From Paenibacillus yonginensis (GTDB lineage Bacteria; Bacillota; Bacilli; Paenibacillales; Paenibacillaceae), in NCBI RefSeq assembly GCF_001685395.1, contig NZ_CP014167.1:811501-875500 (forward strand): a stretch of DNA of 64,000 nucleotides. Direction: 5' to 3'. Shown in pieces: positions 16,615 to 25,772 of the stretch (position 1 is its first letter; each line of letters begins with the position of its first letter). The notes under the pieces are model-generated. The model had not been told where the DNA came from. It was given only the letters and a program-made list of their open reading frames with translations, and made no database searches. The translations under genes were made by a program, and so were the position numbers.

Positions 16615-18326
16615 ATGTTCAACTTGCGTAATGTGAAAATTCGATTCAAACTCCTGTTTCTAGTCATCACGGCAATCGTATTTTTACTGCTGATCGGAGG
16701 CACGGGCTATTATTATCTGGACCTTACCGTGAACAACTCAAAGGTGCTTTATGAGAAGAACCTGATGAAGGTCAAAACGATTAACGAATGAATTCAAATT
16801 TTAATACGGCTATGAATGATATACTCGGATTAATGCTGACCGAGGATGTGAAACTGAACGATAACCTCAACAAAGATTATGGCGAAATGAACAAAGTAAA
16901 TCTGATGCTCCTTGAAGACTATGGAAAGCTGATTGCTGGACAAGAGGAGAAAAAGAACTATGACGAGCTGGTCAAGCAGGTTGACAAGCTGATCAAGGAC
17001 TCGGACAAAATGGTAGTTCTCGCTACCAACAACCATAACGCTGAAGCTTATAAAATTTATCTGAATGAAATCACCCCTGTTAAAGATTCGATTGAGAAGT
17101 CGATTGGGGAGTTAAGCCAAATTACGGCTCAGGACTCGATGAACCGGAATGATGAAAATATCCAGGCTGGCACAACGGCTAAAATGGTGAGCATCGGCCT
17201 GCTGGCCCTGGCGGTTCTGCTGCTTGCTGCGATGGCTCTTCTGATCATCAGACTTATTACCCGTCCTCTGGAGGGTTTAGAGAACCTGATGGCGAAGGCC
17301 GCAGGCGGAGACTTGACGGTCAAAGGCACTTATTTGTACCGGGATGAGCCGGGCAAGCTCACCCAATCTTTCAACAAGATGGCAGACTCGCTGCGCTCTC
17401 TGGTCATAGAAGTGAACGAGAAATCCTCGATGCTTGCGTCCAGCTCTGAAGAGCTGCTGGCTGTTTCCGAACAAACGGCAAGCTCTACGGAGAACATCTC
17501 CAGACAAATTCAGGAGATCAGCGAAGGAACGGATTCTCAGGCACGGGGCTCGGCGGAGGTGAGCCGGACCATGCAGGAGATGACCAAAGGCATCAGCCGG
17601 ATCGCAGAATCTACCGGAGATTTGGTGGAAACGTCCCGCCAATCAGAGAATAACGCAATCACCGGGCATGAGTTTGTAACACAGGCGATGCGGCAGATGG
17701 AGCAGATTCATGAGTCTGTTGTTCATCTGGCCGAAGCGGTCGAGGAGCTGAACCGCAAGTCGGAGAACATCGGGGAAATTACGAATACGATCAATGACAT
17801 TGCGGCACAAACCAGCCTGCTTTCGCTGAATGCGGCCATCGAAGCCGCCCGGGCGGGGGAAGAGGGCCGGGGATTTGCCGTTGTAGCCGCAGAGGTGAGA
17901 AAGCTCGCTGAACAAACCGGACAGTCGGCAGGCAACGTATCAGAGCTGATTGGCGAAATTCAAAGGGATACGTCGAGCCTGTACCGCACAATGGAGGACA
18001 GCAGGCAATATGCGCAAAGCGGACAGTCGGTGATGAAGGATGTCAGTCATAACTTTGACAACATCCTGCAGAACATTCGTGAGCTGTCGGAGCAGCTTCA
18101 GGAGGTATCGGCCGTCACGGAGCAAATGTCGGCAGCTTCTGAAGAGGTGCTTGCTTCCGCCGAAACTTCAGCCGAGATCGCCGACAATGCCAAAGGGCTG
18201 TCCCAGAACGTAGCAGCTGCGGCTCAAGAGCAGCTGGGTTCTGTCGAGGAGGTCAGCGGCTCGGCCGGTCATTTGAGCGGGCTGGCTCAAGAGCTGAAGG
18301 CTTCAATTGAACGATTTAAGGTGTAA
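16615..18326 (+). pseudogene. Methyl-accepting chemotaxis protein 1, frameshifted near the N-terminus
   Basis: Reconstructed length about 570 aa. ATG 16615 follows GGAGGAGA. Order of domains: basic N-terminus, membrane segment (LLFLVITAIVFLLLIGG), four-helix-bundle sensor, second membrane segment ([19 protein letters not shown]), HAMP, then the coiled-coil signalling domain with the hairpin tip [20 protein letters not shown]. The frame breaks at GAATGAATTC (16786-16795): one more A gives [15 protein letters not shown], as in the paralogue at 18667. It senses a ligand outside the cell and signals to CheA. The ligand is unknown. The break is likely a sequencing error. Confidence 0.9.
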
Positions 18327-18397
18327 GCGCTGACCGGATGCGGCTGGTTTGTTTTCAGCAACTGGTTGTCGGTAATAACCAGAGTCTGCTCCTTTAA

Positions 18398-18425
18398 GAC
18401 GCGGTCCTTCGGGACCGCGTTTTCC
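18398..18425 (+). terminator. Intrinsic terminator of chemoreceptor 1
   Basis: ACGCGGTCC, loop TTCG, GGACCGCGT, then TTTT: a strong UUCG-capped hairpin. Confidence 0.9.
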
Positions 18426-18559
18426 TGCTTGGACAATGTATAGGAATCGGAAGGGTCTCCTGGGGAGAAAGGCTGCCGGCAAAGTTGTCTTTTTTGGGTA
18501 AGCGAGAAGGTCTCTGGGACTTGAGGCTTAAAATTTTACGCGCCGTTTACAAAACTAGA

Positions 18560-18587
18560 TAAAGAAATTATCAAATTTAGTCGATAG
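18560..18587 (+). promoter_or_regulatory. SigD-like promoter for chemoreceptor 2
   Basis: TAAA (18560-18563), 16 bp, GTCGATAG (18580-18587), a fair match to TAAA-N14-16-GCCGATAT. The remaining 340-bp gap between the two receptor genes holds the upstream terminator and, at about 18621-18652, a hairpin (GACAGC...GGCTGTTC) just before the ribosome-binding site. Confidence 0.6.
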
Positions 18588-18666
18588 TTAAATTGTCTGC
18601 AGTAACATTAGCAAGATAAAAGGGACAGCACCGCTTACGGAGGCGGCTGTTCATGGAGGAGAAGCC

Positions 18667-20398
18667 ATGTTGAATGTACTTAAAAAGCTTAGCTTGCGTC
18701 ATCTCAAAATCCGCCAGAAGCTGCTGATTCTAAATTTGACGTCGATCGTTTTTTTTGCTGCTGATTGGCGGGACCAGCTATTATTATGTGAACCTTACAG
18801 TGAACAACTCCAAAGTGCTGTACGAGGAGAGTTTGATGAAGGTTAAGAAAATCAATGAAATGAAAGCCAATTTCAATGTGGCCATCAATGATATTTTAGG
18901 CTTGGTCCTTACGGATGATGAGAATCAGAATCATGATTTGAACAAGAACTATGAAGATATGATGAAAGCCAACCAAACGCTTCTCGAGGAGTATAAAACG
19001 CTGATTGATGACAAAGCGGAGCAATCTCAATATGAAAGTTTGGTAGATCAGTTTCAAAGGCTTATCAAAGACTCCGATCAGATGGTGGCGCTTGGCTTAT
19101 CCAACAAAAACGAGGAAGCCTACCAGACTTACGTCAATCAAATCGTGCCTAATAAAACAGCCGTAGAAAGATCCATTGATGTCTTGACCCAAAATACGGA
19201 CCAGGATTCCAAGAAACGTTATGATGAGAACGAATCCGCCGGTAAAACGGCTAAAATCGTCAGCCTTGGCTTGCTGGCCCTGGCCGTCCTGCTGCTGTCA
19301 ACGATTGCTTACCTGCTGGTCCGACTGATTACTCACCCGCTTATAAATCTCCAGAAGATGATGGAGAAAGCTGCAGGCGGAGATTTAACGGTGAAGGGTA
19401 CATATCTGTATAAGGATGAACCGGGCAGACTTACCTTGTCTTTTAATCAGATGGTGGATTCGCTGCGCTCCCTCGTCATACAGGTGAACGAGAAATCTTC
19501 GATGCTGGCCGCAAGCTCCGAGCAGCTGACGGCTGTATCCGAGCAAACCGCCAGCTCGACTGAACATATCTCCAGACAAATTCAGGTGATCAGCGAGGGA
19601 ACGGATTCGCAGGCGCGTGGATCAGCGGAAGTCAGCCGGACGATGCAGGAGATGGTTAAAGGCATCAGCCGGATTGCCGAGTCCACCGGAGAGCTGGTAG
19701 AAACCTCCAAACAATCCGAGCACAACGCAGTCACCGGTCATGAATTTGTGGCCAAAGCCGCCCGGCAGATGGAACAGATTCATCAGTCCGTTGTTCAGCT
19801 TGCTCAAGCGGTCGAAGAATTGAACCGGAAATCCGAGAATATCGGAGAAATAACGAATACGATTAATGATATTGCGACGCAAACCAGCCTGCTTTCACTG
19901 AATGCGGCTATCGAGGCCGCACGAGCCGGGGAAGAGGGCCGAGGGTTTGCGGTCGTTGCTGCGGAGGTCAAGAAGCTGGCCGAGCAAACAGGACAATCGG
20001 CGGGCAACGTTTCAGCGCTGATTGGAGAAATTCAAAACGATACGTCCCAATTGTTCCGCACCATGGAGAGCAGCAAACAATATGCGCAAAGCGGACAAGC
20101 CGCGATGGCGGATGTAGGGCATAACTTCGACAACATCCTGCAGAATATCCGGGAGCTTGCCGCCCAGCTTCAGGATGTGTCAGCCGTGACGGAGCAGATG
20201 TCGGCCTCTTCGGAAGAGGTGCTTGCTTCGGCCGAAACTTCAGCCGACATTGCCGATAATGCCAAAGAGCTTACGCAGAGCGTAGCTGCAGCCGCGCAGG
20301 AGCAGCTGGCTTCTGTCGAGGAAGTCAGCGGTTCTGCGAGCCATTTGAGCGGTCTGGCACAAGAGCTGCAGACTTCGATTGAGCGTTTTAAAGTGTAA
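18667..20398 (+). pseudogene. Methyl-accepting chemotaxis protein 2, frameshifted near the N-terminus
   Basis: A close paralogue of the receptor at 16615; reconstructed length about 576 aa with the same order of domains (TM1, four-helix sensor, TM2, HAMP, signalling hairpin [20 protein letters not shown]). ATG 18667 has GGAGGAGA upstream. The frame is broken in a run of eight T (18749-18756): with seven T the product reads [15 protein letters not shown], matching the [14 protein letters not shown] of receptor 1. The signalling domain and C-terminus are almost identical to the paralogue while the sensor helices differ more, suggesting duplication followed by ligand divergence. Confidence 0.9.
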
Positions 20399-20433
20399 TT
20401 TGGATCTGACGGCTGATTGAGCTGATCGCTTTG

Positions 20434-20457
20434 GAGCGGCCCTGCGGGGCCGCTTTT
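20434..20457 (+). terminator. Intrinsic terminator of chemoreceptor 2
   Basis: AGCGGCCC, loop TGC, GGGGCCGCT, then TTTTT. Confidence 0.9.
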
Positions 20458-20598
20458 TGGGTTCACAAGAAGGTGCTGTCGATTTGGAGCCCCAAGTTCT
20501 TGCTGAATGAAAGTCGGCGATCAATATATAATAGAGCTGGTAGATAGAAGCTGCAGAGCAAGTTTAACAGGCTGGCACAGGTTGAAAGGAGTGGGCAG

Positions 20599-21501
20599 AT
20601 GACTTTACAGCAGCTGAAATATGTCATTGAAATTGCGACCCGCGGCTCAATGAACGAAGCGGCCAAACGTTTGTTTATTACCCAGCCGAGTTTATCCAAT
20701 GCGATCAAAGATTTGGAGGAAGAGCTGCGGATTACAATCTTTGAGCGGACGAACAAAGGGATCATTCTCTCTAAAGATGGGGTAGAGTTTCTAAGCTACG
20801 CCCGGCAGGTCGTCGAGCAGGCCGAGCTTTTGGAAGGGCGGTATTTGAACGCCAAACCGTCCCCGCAGCATTTTTCGGTGTCGGCTCAGCATTATGCTTT
20901 TGCGGTCAACGCTTTTGTGAAGCTGGTTCAGGATCACGGACAAGAAGAATACGAGCTGGCCCTGCGGGAAACGAAAACCTACGAAATTATTGACGATGTC
21001 AAAACGCTGCGCAGCGAAATCGGCATTTTATACCTGAATGAATTTAATGCCAAAGTGATCAACAAGCTGCTAAAAGATGCCGGTCTGTTGTTCACGAGCC
21101 TGTTTATTGCCCGTCCGCATATCTTCATCAGCGTCAAGAACCCGCTTGCACGCCAGTCGGTCGTTCAGATCGAACAGCTGCAGGACTATCCGTACCTCTC
21201 CTTTGACCAGGGGGAATATAATTCCTTTCATTTCTCGGAGGAGATACTGAGTACGTTGTCTCATAACAAAAGTATCCGCGTGAACGACCGGGCTACGCTC
21301 TTTAACCTGTTGATTGGATTAAACGGCTACACGATTTCAACCGGCGTGCTCAGCGCCGAATTAAACGGCCGCGATATTATTGCGGTTCCGCTTGCCACGG
21401 ACGAGACCATTAACGTCGGCTGGATCAGGCATAAAGACGCCGCCTTGTCCAAGCTGGGCCTTGCCTATGTGGAAGCGCTGAAGGAATTTGTTCCTCTATA
21501 A
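20599..21501 (+). CDS. LysR family transcriptional regulator
   Basis: A protein of 300 aa. The N-terminal helix-turn-helix reads LQQLKYVIEIATRGSMNEAA, then RLFITQPSLSNAIKDLEEEL; the effector domain follows from residue 90. ATG 20599 has AAAGGAG at a normal distance. It is followed after about 100 bp by a D-2-hydroxyacid dehydrogenase gene on the same strand and could regulate it, though the usual divergent arrangement is absent. The subgroup (sulfur metabolism CysL-like or other) cannot be fixed from sequence alone. Confidence 0.9.
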   Translation: MTLQQLKYVIEIATRGSMNEAAKRLFITQPSLSNAIKDLEEELRITIFERTNKGIILSKDGVEFLSYARQVVEQAELLEGRYLNAKPSPQHFSVSAQHYAFAVNAFVKLVQDHGQEEYELALRETKTYEIIDDVKTLRSEIGILYLNEFNAKVINKLLKDAGLLFTSLFIARPHIFISVKNPLARQSVVQIEQLQDYPYLSFDQGEYNSFHFSEEILSTLSHNKSIRVNDRATLFNLLIGLNGYTISTGVLSAELNGRDIIAVPLATDETINVGWIRHKDAALSKLGLAYVEALKEFVPL

Positions 21502-21550
21502 AGTAAAGCCAATATAAAGGAAAGCAAGCAAGGCCGGATGCCATTTGACA

Positions 21551-21589
21551 CCTCTGTCTGCGGATGCTAGCATCTTTGTCAGACAAAGG
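21551..21589 (+). other. Hairpin directly upstream of the dehydrogenase ribosome-binding site
   Basis: CCTCTGTCTG (21551-21560) pairs with CAGACAAAGG (21580-21589), with one wobble, around a loop containing the palindrome ATGCTAGCAT. There is no T tract. The AACGGAGGG ribosome-binding site begins 2-3 bp later, so the element could affect translation or stabilise the mRNA. Confidence 0.5.
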
Positions 21590-21605
21590 AAACGGAGGGA
21601 TTACC

Positions 21606-22562
21606 ATGGGGAAAATCGTAGCGGTCCGCCCGCTGGAGGAAGAAATCCGCGGGAGAATTAAAGCAGCCGCTCCCGGCTGGGAGCTGGTGGACAGCAGGGA
21701 TGCGCAGGAGCTGGAACGTCATTTGCAGGAAGCCGAGGTTCTGATGGGCTGGAAGAGCAGCTATGCAGACCTGCTGCTGCGGGATGGAACCTCCCTAAAG
21801 TGGGTGCAGAATTGGGGAGCGGGCGTGGAACATCTGCCACTCAAGCGCTTCAGGGAACTCGGCATTGTCTTGACTAATGCCAGCGGGGTGCATCCTTTTC
21901 CGATCTCAGAGCATATTTTTGCCCTGCTCTTATCTCTGACCCGCCGCGTGCATACGGCCATCCGCAATCAGGCGGCCCGTAGGTGGGATTTGCCTGAGGA
22001 AGGGATCGGCGAAGCCCATGGCAAAACCATCGGCATTTTAGGGGTTGGAGCGATTGGCTCGGAGACGGCGAGGCTGGCTAAAGCTTTTCATATGACGGTT
22101 CTCGGGCTTCGAAATTCAGACAAGCCGGACGAGTGGGTCGACCGGATGTACAAACCGGAACAGCTGAACGAGCTGCTGGCTGAATGTGATTATGTGGTGA
22201 ACTGCCTCCCGCATACGAGAGAAACGGAGAAGCTGATCGGGAAAGCCCAGTTTGCCGCGATGAAGGCCGGGGCTTTCTATATCAATATCGGCCGCGGGGC
22301 GACGACGGATACGGAAGCCCTGGTTGAGGCCCTGCGAAACGCAGCGATTGCCGGGGCCGGGCTGGATGTGTTTGAGGAGGAACCTCTGCCGTCCGATCAT
22401 CCGCTGTACGAACTGGAGCAGGTTATTATTACGCCTCATAATGCCGGCGCGTCGCCAAGTTATAATGAACGGCTGGTAACCATTTTTATCGATAATTTGA
22501 AGCTTTACCTGCAAGGCCAGCCGCCTGGTGTTAATGTGGTTGATCTGGTAAGGCAATATTAG
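21606..22562 (+). CDS. D-isomer-specific 2-hydroxyacid dehydrogenase, NAD-dependent
   Basis: A protein of 318 aa. The nucleotide-binding fold has GILGVGAIGSETARLAKAF (GxGxxG, about residue 143). The catalytic set is present: Arg in NIGRGATTDTEALVEAL, Glu in GLDVFEEEPLP and His in IITPHNAG. The product is a cytosolic reductase of 2-ketoacids or dehydrogenase of D-2-hydroxyacids; substrate not determinable. ATG 21606 is used because CGGAGGG lies just before it, although the frame is open from 21564. It lies between a LysR gene and a histidine phosphatase gene. Confidence 0.9.
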   Translation: MGKIVAVRPLEEEIRGRIKAAAPGWELVDSRDAQELERHLQEAEVLMGWKSSYADLLLRDGTSLKWVQNWGAGVEHLPLKRFRELGIVLTNASGVHPFPISEHIFALLLSLTRRVHTAIRNQAARRWDLPEEGIGEAHGKTIGILGVGAIGSETARLAKAFHMTVLGLRNSDKPDEWVDRMYKPEQLNELLAECDYVVNCLPHTRETEKLIGKAQFAAMKAGAFYINIGRGATTDTEALVEALRNAAIAGAGLDVFEEEPLPSDHPLYELEQVIITPHNAGASPSYNERLVTIFIDNLKLYLQGQPPGVNVVDLVRQY

Positions 22563-22576
22563 GATTAAAGAATAAT

Positions 22577-22611
22577 GGAAGAGAGGGGAGAACCCCAATA
22601 AACTCTCTTCC
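22577..22611 (+). other. Nested hairpin between dehydrogenase and phosphatase genes
   Basis: GGAAGAGAG (22577-22585) pairs perfectly with CTCTCTTCC (22603-22611), with GGGG-AGAA-CCCC partly nested inside. No T tract follows, so it is either a weak terminator or an intercistronic processing element. Confidence 0.45.
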
Positions 22612-22652
22612 GGCAGGTAGTGCAGGGTGTTGCAATAAAGGAGGTACGCTTC

Positions 22653-23246
22653 ATGACGCACGTGGGATTAATTAGACATGGCAGCACCTTGTGGAACAAA
22701 GCAGGCAGGGTTCAAGGCTTGACGGATAATCCGCTGGATGAGGACGGCAGAAGGGAAGCGAAGCTGCTGGGGCAATGGCTGAGCAGTCAGCAGTGGGATC
22801 GGATTTATGCCAGCGATTTGATCCGGGCGCGGGAGACGGCTGAAATTATCGCCGGGGAACTGGGGATTAAGGATATACAGGTTGACCCGCGGCTGCGTGA
22901 GATGAATGCCGGACAAATTGAAGGAACAACCGAAGAAGAACGCCGGAGCAAATGGGGGCTGGAATGGAACAAGCTTGAGCTTGGACTGGAGGCGCCCGAC
23001 CAAGGCATGGAACGAGGTTCTGCGGTGATCACGGAAATTGCCGACAAACACGCGGGTGAACGTATTCTGATTGTGAGCCACGGCGTGCTTTTGCATCACA
23101 GTCTCAGAAAGCTTGTTCCCGGGCTGGCGGATAAAATGAACTTGAGCAATACCGCCTTTACGTTGCTTGTACGGGACAACGGGAACTGGGTTTGTTCTTT
23201 ATATAACGGGACTGAACATTTAGGTCGCAAAAAAACTTCCCTGTGA
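22653..23246 (+). CDS. Histidine phosphatase family protein (phosphoglycerate mutase-like)
   Basis: A protein of 197 aa starting at ATG 22653 after AAGGAGGT. The catalytic RHG motif is in GLIRHGSTLWNKAGRVQG (residues 6-23), the proton-donor acidic residue in LREMNAGQIEG, and the second histidine in LIVSHGVLLHH. The family transfers or removes phosphate through a phosphohistidine; members of this size in Bacillales are mostly phosphatases such as PhoE/YhfR rather than glycolytic mutases. Substrate unknown. Confidence 0.9.
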   Translation: MTHVGLIRHGSTLWNKAGRVQGLTDNPLDEDGRREAKLLGQWLSSQQWDRIYASDLIRARETAEIIAGELGIKDIQVDPRLREMNAGQIEGTTEEERRSKWGLEWNKLELGLEAPDQGMERGSAVITEIADKHAGERILIVSHGVLLHHSLRKLVPGLADKMNLSNTAFTLLVRDNGNWVCSLYNGTEHLGRKKTSL

Positions 23247-23274
23247 CCGCCAGTCAGATGGCGGGCAGGGAAGT
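23230..23274 (-). terminator. Intrinsic terminator, T tract on the minus strand (possibly bidirectional)
   Basis: ACTTCCCTG...CCGCCA / TGGCGG.CAGGGAAGT forms a long stem between convergent genes. Read on the minus strand it is followed by seven T, so it serves the small gene at 23295-23477 best and probably the phosphatase gene too. Confidence 0.8.
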
Positions 23275-23294
23275 CTGTTATTAAAGAAAAAAGT

Positions 23295-23477
23295 TTAACC
23301 TATCTTGCGGTTCTCAAGCAGATGAAGCTTGTCCCGCATGGCCAGGTGAAAATAAATGCTGTTCATCAGCTCCGGATTATGCAGGCTTTCTGCTTCGCGA
23401 ATCCGGCGGAGTTTCACTTGGTCCGAACTGCACAGAAATTCAGTCATCCACAAACTCAAATTGGTTTCGGGTTTCAT
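23295..23477 (-). CDS. Small hypothetical protein (60 aa)
   Basis: I do not recognise this protein. It is 60 aa, hydrophilic and mostly helical (KLRRIREAESLHNPELMNSI then YFHLAMRDKLHLL), with no signal peptide. It is judged real because AAGGAGGACTTGGT precedes its ATG at 23477, it has its own terminator, and it fills the space between flanking regulatory sites. It is divergent from the Zur-controlled rpmE2 gene. Confidence 0.65.
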   Translation of the reverse strand: MKPETNLSLWMTEFLCSSDQVKLRRIREAESLHNPELMNSIYFHLAMRDKLHLLENRKIG

Positions 23478-23608
23478 ACCAAGTCCTCCTTCAGCTTTTT
23501 AAAGTTACTTCATGTTTCTATTATATCCAAAAGATATTAATATATTATTAAATTTCCATAAATAATTGATATTTTTATTTCATGCTGGCGTTTTTCTGAC
23601 GAATTAGT

Positions 23609-23637
23609 TATAATAAAAAGTATCGTAAAAGTTACGA
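23609..23637 (+). promoter_or_regulatory. Zur-type operator just downstream of a -10 box, controlling rpmE2
   Basis: TCGTAA-AAG-TTACGA (23623-23637) is a perfect inverted repeat matching the Bacillus Zur consensus TCGTAATNATTACGA at both conserved half-sites. It begins 8 bp after the -10 hexamer TATAAT (23609-23614), so bound Zur would block transcription. In B. subtilis the equivalent zinc-free L31 gene (ytiA) is known to be Zur-repressed. Confidence 0.8.
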
Positions 23638-23665
23638 AATAATTTCAACAGTAAAGGTGATCACA

Positions 23666-23917
23666 GTGAAAGAGCAAATTCACCCTAAATTTCAACAGGT
23701 GATTTTTTTTGACGCAAGTGCAAACTACAAATTCCTGAGCGCGTCCACGAAATCTTCCAACGAAACTATGGAATGGGAAGACGGCAACACTTATCCGGTA
23801 ATCCGTGTGGATACGAGCTCCGCTTCTCACCCGTTCTTTACAGGCAGACAACGTAACAATGACGTTGGCGGCCGTGTAGACCGTTTCAACAAGAAATACA
23901 ACCTGAACAGCAAATAA
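23666..23917 (+). CDS. rpmE2: 50S ribosomal protein L31 type B (zinc-independent)
   Basis: A protein of 83 aa. Typical type B pattern: [16 protein letters not shown] at the N-terminus, [28 protein letters not shown] and [13 protein letters not shown] at the end. It has no cysteine, so it lacks the zinc-binding CxxC of type A L31. GTG 23666 is chosen because AAAGG lies 8 nt upstream. In zinc starvation this paralogue replaces zinc-containing L31 on the ribosome and frees zinc; the Zur operator immediately upstream supports that. Confidence 0.95.
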   Translation: MKEQIHPKFQQVIFFDASANYKFLSASTKSSNETMEWEDGNTYPVIRVDTSSASHPFFTGRQRNNDVGGRVDRFNKKYNLNSK

Positions 23918-23931
23918 GTTGTTCATCCGAA

Positions 23932-23973
23932 GACATCTGCCAAACCGAAAGGGATGGCGGATGTCTTTTTTTT
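23932..23973 (+). terminator. Intrinsic terminator of rpmE2
   Basis: GACATCTGCCA pairs with TGGCGGATGTC and is followed by eight T. Confidence 0.92.
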
Positions 23974-24076
23974 GTATGATTATTGCCTTTTATTTGGTTT
24001 AGTAACTAATGGAGGGGCTTGAGCGTTAGGTTTATAAGATAAAGACATAAAGCAGTTTCTACCCCAAGGAGGTTTT

Positions 24077-24802
24077 ATGAGGCGAACAAAATCTGAACTC
24101 CATTATCCGGCCAAATGGTATGTGGTTCTGGTGCTGGCATTGGTTACGGCAGTCTGTCTCAAGAATTTATACGATTTCCAGCTAAACTCCGGACGGAGAC
24201 CTTATTTGTTTATATTCTGGAATATGTTTCTGGCTTGGCTGCCGGTTGGGTTTATGCTGCTTATCGACTGGACGCTGCAGCTTTCTCCCGGCAGATTCAG
24301 ACGGCTGATGCTGGCGGGATTCGGGCTGCTGTGGCTGGGCTTCTATCCGAACGCGGCTTATCTGGTTACCGATCTGCTGCATGTATTTGTGAATTATCCG
24401 GTGGATACATCCAGTCGTTTCTGGCTGGCCGTTCCTTTCTGGGACCATCTGCTGGCTATGCTGCTGACGGCCGTTCTTGGGCTGCTGTTGGGCTCCTTCT
24501 CACTGCTGTCGATCCATGAGGAAATCCGCCGCCGGTTTGGTGCTTTGCTCGGATGGCTGTTTGCAGGCCTTATGCTGTGCCTTGGCAGCTTCGGCATTTA
24601 CATGGGGCGGTTCGTACGCTGGAACACCTGGGATTTATGGGAGAACCCGAGGATGATCCGCCGGGATTTATTGGATCTGGTGAACGATGCCGGACAGCGT
24701 TCGTTTGCAGCTGATTTTTGCCTGAAGATGTTTATGTTGACGGCCGGCTTCTATATCATTTTATATTTTATCGGCTCTATGCAGGCGGTACGGCGAGAAT
24801 AG
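24077..24802 (+). CDS. DUF1361 family integral membrane protein
   Basis: A protein of 241 aa with about six or seven membrane segments. The DUF1361 hallmarks are LWLGFYPNAAYLVTDLLHV in the middle and YMGRFVRWNTWDLWENP near residue 180, both rich in conserved polar residues next to membrane helices. ATG 24077 follows AAGGAGG. The family is widespread in Firmicutes and has no established function. It is followed by a Dabb-domain gene about 100 bp later. Confidence 0.85.
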   Translation: MRRTKSELHYPAKWYVVLVLALVTAVCLKNLYDFQLNSGRRPYLFIFWNMFLAWLPVGFMLLIDWTLQLSPGRFRRLMLAGFGLLWLGFYPNAAYLVTDLLHVFVNYPVDTSSRFWLAVPFWDHLLAMLLTAVLGLLLGSFSLLSIHEEIRRRFGALLGWLFAGLMLCLGSFGIYMGRFVRWNTWDLWENPRMIRRDLLDLVNDAGQRSFAADFCLKMFMLTAGFYIILYFIGSMQAVRRE

Positions 24803-24905
24803 GCCGGTTCAAAAGCCTGCCAGGTGGCAATTTTTGAAACAGATATGTTATATTTTGATCAGATCGTACCCGCAACAACTAATACAAGCAGAGGATGGAG
24901 TTTAC

Positions 24906-25193
24906 ATGATCAAACATATCGTTTTGTTTAAATTGAAGGATCGTTCCCCTGAAAGCGTGGAGAAGACGTATGCCGTCCTGAACGGAATGAAGGGAAAGGT
25001 CGAGCAGCTGGTCGATCTTCACATCGGCAAAAATGTGGTGGATACCCCGCGTTCCTATGATCTCTCGTTAGAAGCAACGTTCCGCTCGCTTGAAGACCTT
25101 CAAGGCTACCAGGTCCATCCGGAGCATAAAAAGGTCATCGAGCATATCAGCGAAGTCCGTGAGTCGCAGTCGGTGGTCGACTACGAATTTTGA
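24906..25193 (+). CDS. Dabb family protein (stress-responsive alpha/beta barrel)
   Basis: A protein of 95 aa. It starts MIKHIVLFKLKDRSPESVE and contains SYDLSLEATFRSLEDLQGY and YQVHPEHKKVIEHI, the standard Dabb pattern with conserved histidines near the start and in the HPEH segment. These domains dimerise into a ferredoxin-like barrel. ATG 24906 is preferred over the longer open frame because a GAGG/GGAG purine stretch lies just before it. Biological role unknown. Confidence 0.88.
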   Translation: MIKHIVLFKLKDRSPESVEKTYAVLNGMKGKVEQLVDLHIGKNVVDTPRSYDLSLEATFRSLEDLQGYQVHPEHKKVIEHISEVRESQSVVDYEF

Positions 25194-25237
25194 TCGGCGG
25201 CTGGCAGAAGCCGCTTTCTGAATGAGGGGGAACGTTC

Positions 25238-25660
25238 ATGTATTATGTCAACCGCGAGCAAATTGATTTGAGGCTGAAGGTGCTGCCTGAGATTATCCAG
25301 GTGCTTGGCAGCTCGGAACAAACGTCCGGCGAGGATTTGCTCCATCGTTATGCGAAAGAACGGGCTCTGCATCTGGCGCTTGAGGTCGTTACCGATGTGG
25401 GCAGCTATTTAATTGACGGCTTTATTATGCGCGATGCCAGCAGTTATGAAGACATCATCGACATCATTCATGATGAGAAGGTGATCGGGGATGAGCTTGT
25501 TGCCGTATTAAAGGAACTTGTCCGTCTCCGCAAGCCTTTGGTCCAGGAATATTACGGCCCGCTCACGGAACGGCGGATCGGTACATCTCAGCTCACCACC
25601 GCACTAGAGCAGTTTGCAGTAAAGGTCCAGGCTTATCTGGACCATGAGCTGGCCCTTTAA
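25238..25660 (+). CDS. DUF86/HepT-like protein (YutE family)
   Basis: A helical protein of 140 aa beginning MYYVNREQIDLRL. LALEVVTDVGSYLIDGFIMR and SSYEDIIDIIHDEKVI match the DUF86 family closely. The RX4HXY ribonuclease motif of HepT toxins is altered here to RKPLVQEYYG (histidine replaced by glutamine), and no MNT-type nucleotidyltransferase antitoxin gene lies beside it. It is therefore more likely a solitary housekeeping member like B. subtilis YutE than an active toxin. The ribosome-binding site GAGGGGG precedes ATG 25238. Confidence 0.85.
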   Translation: MYYVNREQIDLRLKVLPEIIQVLGSSEQTSGEDLLHRYAKERALHLALEVVTDVGSYLIDGFIMRDASSYEDIIDIIHDEKVIGDELVAVLKELVRLRKPLVQEYYGPLTERRIGTSQLTTALEQFAVKVQAYLDHELAL

Positions 25661-25772
25661 AAATATATTTCTCCGCTTTGTGACCGGTCAAGCCCATGCT
25701 GCTTATAATGAACTAAACAATAGGCATTCGCCCGGAAACGGATTGGGCGCGGCCGCAAAGGAGAGATGAATC

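Noticed and set aside
25238..25660. HepT/MNT toxin-antitoxin module
   Set aside because: No nucleotidyltransferase gene is adjacent and the RX4HXY histidine is replaced by glutamine.
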